Of a stretch of 64,000 nucleotides of DNA, positions 56,018 to 64,000 are shown one piece after another; position 1 is the stretch's first letter; the number at the start of each line of letters is the position of its first letter. The translations under genes and the position numbers were made by a program. The DNA comes from Rhizoclosmatium globosum (taxonomy: Eukaryota; Chytridiomycota; Chytridiomycetes; Chytridiales; Chytriomycetaceae): contig MCGO01000068.1 of assembly GCA_002104985.1 (NCBI GenBank), positions 62,001 to 126,000 of the forward strand. The letters run 5' to 3'. The notes below the pieces were generated by a model, which saw only the letters and a list, made by a program, of their open reading frames with translations, made no database searches and had not been told where the DNA came from.

Positions 56018-58932
56018 TCAACATCGTAACAACCACTTCAACTGCGAAACACAGTTTGCATGTCCTCCATTCACGGCATTCTGCAGAGCGACGCGGTACT
56101 CGCTCTCAATTCCATTCAACATATCACTTTGTATCAAGACATCAACAACGTCAACATGTCCAAGCCTAGCAGCTGTGCAAAGAAACACGTTGTTATCAAA
56201 GGAAGCATCCACGAGACAATCCAAAAACCGATACACACATTCTGCGCATCCATGTTCCACAGACTTACGCATTGCGTAATAACTTCTAGTCGTAGGATCT
56301 ACAGTGTGTTCATCCAAAAGTATCCGCACAATTTCACAGTGATCTCTCTCGCACGCTTCGGCTAGGGCATGATTTCGCAAATGAGATGGATCGACGTTGA
56401 AACAAGAAATCAGCGTTTTGACCACAATAATCCAGTTCATCTTGATAGCATGACATAACATTTTTTGGCCCGTTGGAAAATCTATTTCTTCCAAGTCTCC
56501 CAAAGCAAAGGCTTCAGCCTCATCAGGACTTACGGCAATAATATGATGTTTTCTAGACCATGTATGATGAAACCGGAAAAGAGCTTTGAATCCAATTTGA
56601 CCACATGAAAATGCAGCTAAACGTAAATTGATGTAATTATTCCTCGACATTTCGCCAAATCGTTGATCTTCCAAGAGGAGTTCAACAAATACATCTAATC
56701 CCTCGGAAACGGCCCAGAGTAATAACTCATTGTTGTTCCGAGTTGGATTTGGTGCTATACTTGGAAACAAAACTGCTGCTGCAATAGCGACACAGTATGC
56801 ATGAAATGATTTGGCTTTTACGTTTCGAGCACAAGTGAATCGGCGATGCTTCAAGATTGAGAGTATGAGGTCACGCGTCTCCAATTTGATGCGCGTCAGA
56901 GGATAAATGATTTCGTCGAGAACATCGTCATGTTTACTATCCCAGAGAGGATGTGCCAAGATAGATTCGACAGTGAGAACATCATCGTTCCATGCAGCTT
57001 CATGTACTTTCTGACGAAGAAAATCCCCAACTGTTTTTGACATGCCTCCGAAAACCATTGGATTTATATTTGAGGGCAGATGAATTCTGTGATGAAGTAA
57101 GTGTAGAGACGCCAACTTCCAAGATCCGATTTCACAGGCCCAATTAAATGACTTCTGGATTTGATACGTTGAAACAACTGAGCAGCTGTGCTGCATTAAG
57201 AGCTCAATTATTTCAAACTTGAATTCAGCACCAAGGTCAAATAGGAGGTCGTCATCAACACTTGATTGATTGTCCACTTGCTGAAGAAATAATTTCAACA
57301 AATCTTTACGCCCTTTTCTGCAGGCGATTTCAAAAGTATAGCCTGATAAATAGAGTTGTGGCCTTGTTTCCAATATTTCGTGAACCATTTTGTCGTCCTT
57401 CTTCCAAAGAAACAGTCGCAAAACAGTGTCCAGACTGTCATCTGAGAAGTTCTTACGAATTTTCGTATTTCGACATATATGCATAATGGCTTCATTTTTA
57501 TCACAGGAGAGGGCGTCAATGACTGCTTCATCAAGTCCAACAGTTGGATCGAATTCTTCGATTTCCAAGAAGGCATCTATCATCTCAATATTACCAGTAA
57601 CGCATGCAGCAACAAAAGCACGATTATTTTTCGCACTAATCGCTCGTTTGACTTGTTTGTTCGATAACAGTGGTGAAACAATATCCATATTGTCGCTCTC
57701 ACAAGCAAGAAACAATGCAATATTATCGTCGCCAGAAGGATCGACACTAGGATGCGTCAAAAGCAGCAGAGCAACCCACGGATCTTTTTTTCGGATTGCG
57801 TACTTAATTGCTGCTGTAAAAGCGCGATTATTGACAGCACCAGAAATCATGGTGACACGGCTATCAAGCAATAATGTTTGTACAATTTCAAACTCTCCAT
57901 TATTACAGGCTGTGAATAATGTGTGGTTGTCGTCCACCGAAGGATCCACTTTCGGATGCTTCAACAACAGTTTCACAACTTCCCAATATTTCCCAGATGC
58001 AGCCTCAATAAGACAAAGACAATCGTTGTCGGCGGGATTTACACGTTCATCCTCCAAAAGACGTCTCACAATATCGAGTTTTCCTTGAGAAGAAGCTAAA
58101 ACAATTGCTTCATTCCGATTATAGCTGCAATCGACTCTACCATCGTCCAAAAAAGCTTCAACCATTGACAGGCAAGAGGGAGTGCTTTGCTTCAATGCAT
58201 CTATTAAGGACTCCGGGTTTATCACAAACTGAGCACGCAGGAGAATTTGGAGGGTATCAGCATTATTCTGAAGTACAGCCATTTGAATGGCCTCCCCATT
58301 ATCTGCAAGACGAACACCCGGTTTCTCAGATAATACTTCAACTGCTTCAGCGTATCCAAAAAAACAGCACCAAATGAGGACGCGATTGTTTTGGGATTGA
58401 ATATCAAAGTTCTTGTCTGCGCACAGTTGCTCCACCAAACGCAGAGCCAGTGACTTTGAACAACCCAAATAATAATAGATGGAGTCCTCATAGTCGTCAC
58501 CAATGGGAATATCGCAGTTTGGTAAAGCAGAGGAGAGAATCCATTTGAATACAGTAGCGCGATAAGTGAATGGAAGCATGTTCCAAATCAAGATCTTTCT
58601 TGCCCAAGGACTCCGTGTGCTATGCATCCAGTCTATGTATAAAGTGTCGAGGAGTTTTCCAATAGTCCCAATTTCAATGCGATTCCAAGCCATCCAAGTC
58701 TTCAGATGCAACGCCGCAAACGATGCGTCCCAAAGAATCCACGAACCAAACGAACGAGAGGCCAAAGCAATCTGACCCAAGGCGGGACTAACGGGCAAAA
58801 GCAGCAAAATCTGGGCAATAATCTCGGAGGGAAGACTCTCAATCGATGCTCTGCAGAGTCCTTTTTAATTGACGCTGGAAGAGTTAAGATAGAGCTGTAC
58901 CTGTGTGGTCGAGGAGTAGGGCTGCTGGTCAT
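56018..58932 (-). CDS. F-box-like/ankyrin repeat protein C (intact)
   Basis: Full-length member of the family seen twice at 6.5-12.1 kb. Exon 1 (ATG 58932) encodes MTSSPTPRPH; the intron is 58852-58900, at the same position and phase as in A and B. Then comes the F-box-like SIESLPSEIIAQILLLLP and more than 900 residues of ankyrin-type repeats, such as GKLDIVRRLLEDERVNPADN and GEFEIVQTLLLDSRV, with the family C-terminal block NHALAEACERDHCEIVRILL. No frame breaks. An F-box plus repeats suggests a substrate adaptor of an SCF ubiquitin ligase (inference). No signal or membrane segment. Confidence 0.8.
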
Positions 58933-58970
58933 GTTTCTAAACACTCAAATAATGGCAAAATAATCATAAT

Positions 58971-61900
58971 TTACGAAAGCTCATTCCTCAAAATTGCTTC
59001 CAAAACTTCATCCGCGATCGAATCTCCCAGCGTCGATATGGTGGCCTTCACTCGGGGCACGTCAAAAGTTTGATGCGGCGAGGGATACAACAGTGTGTGT
59101 GTTTTCACAGCGCCCATAAGCTTCCTCTCCCGCTTGCTTAATCCAATCATACTATGAGAGTCTGTGGTAGCTCGCGATATGGATTGCCTGAACTTATTGC
59201 TGAGGGAATCCTTGAAAATTGTAGGATTTGGCGCAACCACACCACCAAATCCAGAATAATCTTCTTTCATCATTACATTTGGTAATGGATTCGACAAAGA
59301 GTACAAGAAGGATGCTATTTGACATTTTACCGACCCGACAAACAGTGGGCTCAACAAGAGAGGCTTATCTTGCATTCCTGGAATCCTAGGGAAGTTGTTT
59401 CAGCAAACACCCACTGTTATTGCACGATACTCACCGTTTAACTGAGCCTTGAAAAGCGCTCAATAGCTCCAAATTATACACACCGCTAGCATTCAAGTCC
59501 ATCGCCGCGTTTTTGACTAATAAATATAGCTCCAAATAAATACCGACAGCTTCCGCCTTATCTTCAACAAGACATTCTCGAAGAACACGTAGGCCAAATT
59601 CAGACATGGCCACATCAGCTGGAGGCGCTGAAGGTTGTACAATACAAAGCTCTTGAGCAAATGCTTGAACGCGCGAATCTTGTGAAAACGAGTCCAGAAG
59701 GAATTCAAGAAACTCGTCCATCTCAGTCGAAGTCGTCTTTTTGCCGTTTCTTTGCTTTGATGTTGGGAATGAGCGAGCCAGAATACTCATCTGCCCCTTT
59801 GGATCCTGTGTCGGAGAGTCAGCAGATTGGACTATAATATTAGGAACCTAACCTTTACATAATCTAAGTGGCCCATCTTTCGTTTGACATAAATAGTTTG
59901 CGACTTCAGTAAATTTTGAAGTCGTCCCAAATTTCCAGCATTCTCTAATACAGTTGCCAAATACCGTTCTGAATCCACCTTGATGAAATCAATCAAGCCT
60001 AATTCAGGTAAAATACATGGAGTTTTCAACTTGACTTCGCAGCTTGCTGCACCAGGTTGGTCTTTCAGTCGCACAATAACAGGGACAGGACAAACTGAAC
60101 GAGAATCAACATCACGAGCCACAAGACTTCGAGAACGATCCACAGCGAGAACCCACATGTGTCTCAGAGCTTGTAAATGACAGCAATTATCGTCGGCAGT
60201 CATTGGAAATCTTGGATATACAGCACACAGCAAACCAGCGACAGCTTCGTCCGAAGATCCAAGAGTCACTCCTGATCCTCCGCCAAGGAATAAAAACCCA
60301 AGCGACATCTGAAGTGCCATGTGGCTTCCATAACTAACTTCTGGAGAGACTCTGTCGGTGAGTTTGCACAGCAATTTTAGAAGAACAACGTCTCCACTCC
60401 CAGCCATAACGATTCCAAGACAAAGTACCAAAACATCGCCACATGAACGCACAACAGACTTGTTTCGCTTTTCGCGGTACGTGATTGCTATTTATCACTT
60501 TCAGTACTCTCTCAAAGTACAATTGGAAACCATACCTGGGAAACTGGCTTCTTTTTGAAAGAACTGTAAGTACTTAATGAGCAAGTCTCTCGTGCTCTCA
60601 TCAAGAGACCCTGCACTCTTTATCGCCAAAGCCAAACAAGCTCCCGCAAGAACGTAATACCTCGCGTGCTTAAGCGACTCTAACCGTCCATCATCTTCAT
60701 CGAAATTCACAACTTCTTCCTGAATATAAGAGGGAACTTGTTGCTCAATCCATTCAACTGAAGCCTCAATGTCATCCCACAAAATCAAGCTTCTGCACAG
60801 CGTCCGAATGAGTAGCAAATCCGACCGCACATAATCCAACAGCACTTTTGTCTCCGGAACGCGTAATTTGTCTGCGACAAGCTTATTCCCGCTCTTCAAG
60901 TACATTAACCCCAGCGCAATCGCGGCACCAGCCGCACTAACCTCAGCCGAACTACCGATACGCCCCATTGAAACAACTCCTTTCCCATTCAAAAACCCAG
61001 TCAACCGTTCCACAACTCTAACCCCTTGCAACCCTCGAACATCCTCCTCTCTCCTCCCCTTGCCCAAAACAACCAACCCCAACGCAAACCCAGCAGCAAC
61101 ACAATGCCCTTCCTGATTCTTAACTCGGTCATGAAACCCTCCGCCACCACCACCACCAACATCCCCACCGTCCTCCCACCACCCACAACACCCAACCTCA
61201 TCAACAAGCTCCTCAACATACCTCCGAACCGCACTCCCCATCCAAACAAGCCCCACAGCAACAACAGCCGCACTCCTCGAAACCCCACCACCACCACTAC
61301 CCCCAAAAAGCCCTACAACTTCATGCTTCCCCTCAGCCACAAGCCACGGAACATGTACCCCAATAACCTTCGTAACTCCAACATCCCGCGTGCCTTTCCA
61401 ACTCGCGCCGAGACCGAGGAGGACACCGACACAGGTTACGGGGTGTTGAGCGCGGAGGTATAGCATTACTTGCCAGTTCTCGATGCGGAGGTATCCGAGG
61501 AGACCGATTCCGAGGAGGAAGCCTGCGTGTGAGGATGTTGGGCCTGTGGAGGGGTGTTGTTCGAGGATCCAGGAGGGGGTTACGTGAGGTGAAGAAGAGG
61601 GGATGCGGAGGGCTGTTGCGCAGCCGTTGTGGAAGTGCGGCCAGTCTGTGTAGTTGGGTGGGATTGTGGTTGTTGGGTCGAGGTGGACGGTTTCGTGGAG
61701 GGGTGGTAGTTTTGCGGAGACGGTTAAGGCGGGGAATGGGAGGGTTTCGGGGAGGTTGAGGGGATTTGAAGTAGAATATGTGAAGATGGCCCGAGCTAGT
61801 GGGAGGGATAAGAGTTTGTGGGAGAGGGAGAGAAGGACTTGTTGCTGTTCTGTTCGAATCACTTCCTCACTGCAAGTTATCAGTTACTAACGCGTTGGAA

Positions 61901-64000
61901 ATGTCAAAAGCTTTACCTTGATTCTTCAGTCACCTTCACACTCAGCACTCGATCAAATTCTCCCTTCAACACACCTTGTACAACGTCAAGTCGATCATCC
62001 ATTCGAAATCTCAACCTAGAAACTTCACTCTCCTCAATCTCAACACCAGTACTCCACAAATCACAGCTATTTTGTCTTCTCTCGTCTTCAACTCTTCGTT
62101 TATGCCCTCCACCCTCTTGCTCCCAGATATCCTCCCGTCCAATCAATTTATACACATCAGAACCCATTCCAGTCTGCGGGTTCCGCCGACACGCATCAAT
62201 AGCTTCTTGAAGTGGAATCGCGACACCAAACGGCAAAGAATTCAAAGTCTCGCGCGTCCATCCGCATTCGCACATCACTTTGACACAATCGCTTGGTCCG
62301 TTAATTACAAAGGAGCTGTTGATGGCGACGACTTGTTCGAGGAAGGACTGATTCTTTTCTGTATGCATGGGTCCTCGTGAAGTAGGAACTGCAGTCGCAA
62401 TGGATTGAAGTGTTGGAAATTCTGATGGAGCTAGCGTTTTCAGAGTTGTTTGAATCCAATCCAAAATGCTCGGAGGAACCAGTTGCAGTGATTCATGTGA
62501 TCCAAGAGATATAATCTCACGGAATACGCCTTTGTAGGACAAAGGAGGGTTAAATACGTGGTAGTGTAGGGTAGTTTACACAAAACCTCACCTTCAAAGA
62601 CAGTCCCGTCAGAAACGACTCCGAATCTCGCATAATATTCCACATATGAGTTCCATCCAATCCAAGTAGCAATGTGGACCAACAAACGCGTCATTCGTTC
62701 CATAGTTGTAGCTGAAACTGTTCCATCCACCTTGTATCCCTCCACCAATAAATGCAAGGCAACAAGCACAAGATGCAGATGCCCAGCTCCAACCCCCGCC
62801 TTACTCTCAGAATTCTCAGCAACTTTCCTGTACAATTCGTCAAACTCTCCCTCCACGTCATGTACCCCTGTATCCCAAACACTCTCGAACCCAAGCTCAC
62901 CACCCCGTCTCATCATAAACTCCCAATCACTCTCCGTTTTCGCGTCCTCTTCCATCTTCTCAATTCGTTGCCCAAACACGTAAAATAAGACAGCTAAGAA
63001 ATCATTCCACTCATCGTCACGTGTTCCTGAAGATTCAGGGCTGAAATACCGGAATTCAATGAGCTGTTTGTGGAATAGGTCAAACAGGTCTCCAGGCAAG
63101 ATCTGACTTAATGCTGTGATACAGTCTTGGACTATTCTTGAGTGTGGTTGTAGTGAGAGAGAGAGACGGACTAAAGTTCCTGTTGCCAGAGAGAGTGAGA
63201 CGCGGTTTAGCACGCCATGGGAGAGTGTTGTGATGGAAGGTGTGGCTTGGGGAGTGACGGAAGGAAATAAAGATGCAAAAATGGGTATATTAATCTCAAC
63301 AGATCGACCCGTCCAAAGACGCAGTCGTCCGTCTGGATCCAAGTACAAGACATCCGCAAAGTCTTTCCGCGTCGCATTGACAGGTTGAGCCGAGACTGCA
63401 TTCAGGTCACAATGGTGCGAGAGAATTAAGTCATGTTTATGTGGCGAGACTTTTTTGATTTTATAGCCAGACAGGATTGATTTGCTAGAACGTGCGAGCC
63501 ATAGGATGGGAGACGAGTCGTAGTCATGGGATATAAACGTTTCTGTTGCTTGTGCAAAGGTAGAGGAGGGTTCAGACCAGATACGCGTGGCAGTATAATT
63601 TACGGATATTGTAAGTGCATCGTTATCATCCACTGGGGATGGTGGAGGACGAGCAGAGGAGGACTCAACCAAGAACGGATTCTCCTCATCCATCGCATCA
63701 TCCAACTCAACACCCCGTTCATCACCAGCCCGTAGAATCTGCTCATTTACAATCCACAGTTCATGTTTCCTCGATACTTTGTTGAAAGCAACGACGAGAG
63801 ACGAGTCGAGCGCATCGACAACGCCCACCACGTCCCTCCGACCTTTCTTGTCCCTTGTCACGAGCGGCACAAAGTCGCCTTCTTTCGCAACAAACAAATC
63901 GAGGACATTGTGGGGGTCGAGTGATTCGTTGTTTCCGCGGACAAAGAGAAGAGCGAGTGCGGTTGAGTGGAAGAGGGTCGTTGCGGGAAAGGGAACCGGG
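58971..64000 (-). CDS. APC1: APC1, anaphase-promoting complex subunit 1 (5' partial)
   Basis: Largest scaffold subunit of the APC/C ubiquitin ligase, with a beta-propeller N-terminus and PC (proteasome/cyclosome) repeats. Visible: the propeller part (about 62580-63900), including GRLRLWTGRSVEINIPIFAS; PC repeats, such as AGFLLGIGLLGYLRIENWQ then VGVLLGLGASWKGTRD (about 61370-61540); and YGSHMALQMSLGFLFLGGGS (60272-60331), a family hallmark. The C-terminus ends ILRNELS at TAA 58973-58971. At least five introns occur. The frame is open at base 64000, so the true start is beyond the window. The gene ends 38 bp from the ankyrin gene start (same strand). The ORFs are long and nearly unbroken. Confidence 0.9.

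Noticed and set aside
1..64000. tRNA, rRNA or CRISPR features
   Set aside because: No convincing tRNA B-box with matching stems, no rRNA sequence and no regularly spaced direct repeats were seen.

Overview
The window looks like nuclear DNA of an early-diverging, zoosporic fungus, most likely a chytrid (inference). Genes are closely packed and intron-rich, with short GT-AG introns of about 45-60 bp. The gene set mixes fungal/metazoan housekeeping genes (UTP14, MEMO, RAD51C, BRCA2, REXO2/oligoribonuclease, NIP7, APC1, histone H2B, an NCOR/Snt1-type SANT protein) with lineage-specific paralog families. BRCA2 with BRC repeats and long LRR membrane proteins fit a chytrid better than an ascomycete. 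The standard genetic code is used.

Layout. 1-6.5 kb (+): UTP14 end, a tandem pair of multi-pass membrane proteins, MEMO, RAD51C. 6.5-12.1 kb (+): two tandem F-box/ankyrin paralogs; a third lies at 56-58.9 kb (-). 12.2-15.4 kb (-): secreted M43 metallopeptidase with an in-frame TGA, a small Cys-rich protein, a PH-like protein. 15.9-17.8 kb (+): LRR membrane protein in which consecutive 63-nt exons each encode one repeat. 17.9-22.6 kb (-): three tandem single-pass membrane proteins of an unrecognised family. 23.1-31.1 kb (+): C2HC zinc-finger protein, NCOR/Snt1-like protein, H2B, class IV aminotransferase. 31.2-36.4 kb (-): two DUF4097-like beta-solenoid genes, the second split by a complete piggyBac-type transposon. 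36.6-42.4 kb (+): duplicated TPR/ankyrin/MYND genes with a BRCA2 3'-end fragment between them. 42.4-47.2 kb (-): BRCA2. 47.3-49.0 kb: divergent REXO2 and NIP7. 49.2-50.3 kb (+): third DUF4097-like gene. 50.5-55.1 kb (-): three tandem bHLH factors. 59-64 kb (-): APC1, whose N-terminus lies past the window edge.

The most interesting system is the transposon at 33130-36047. It has TTAA target duplications, CCCCTTG terminal inverted repeats, and a spliced transposase with an N-terminal PHD finger ahead of the piggyBac DDE core and C-terminal Cys-rich domain. A small convergent second gene has a C-terminus resembling the P2X7 intracellular domain. The element sits in a TTAA inside a DUF4097-like gene, and removing it with one TTAA copy joins the two halves in frame.

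Caution on quality: many conserved genes (UTP14, MEMO, BRCA2, ankyrin and MYND genes) are interrupted by apparent single-base losses, mostly in short homopolymers. This pattern suggests uncorrected long-read errors more than gene decay. Gene models below therefore give spans, and frame breaks are stated.
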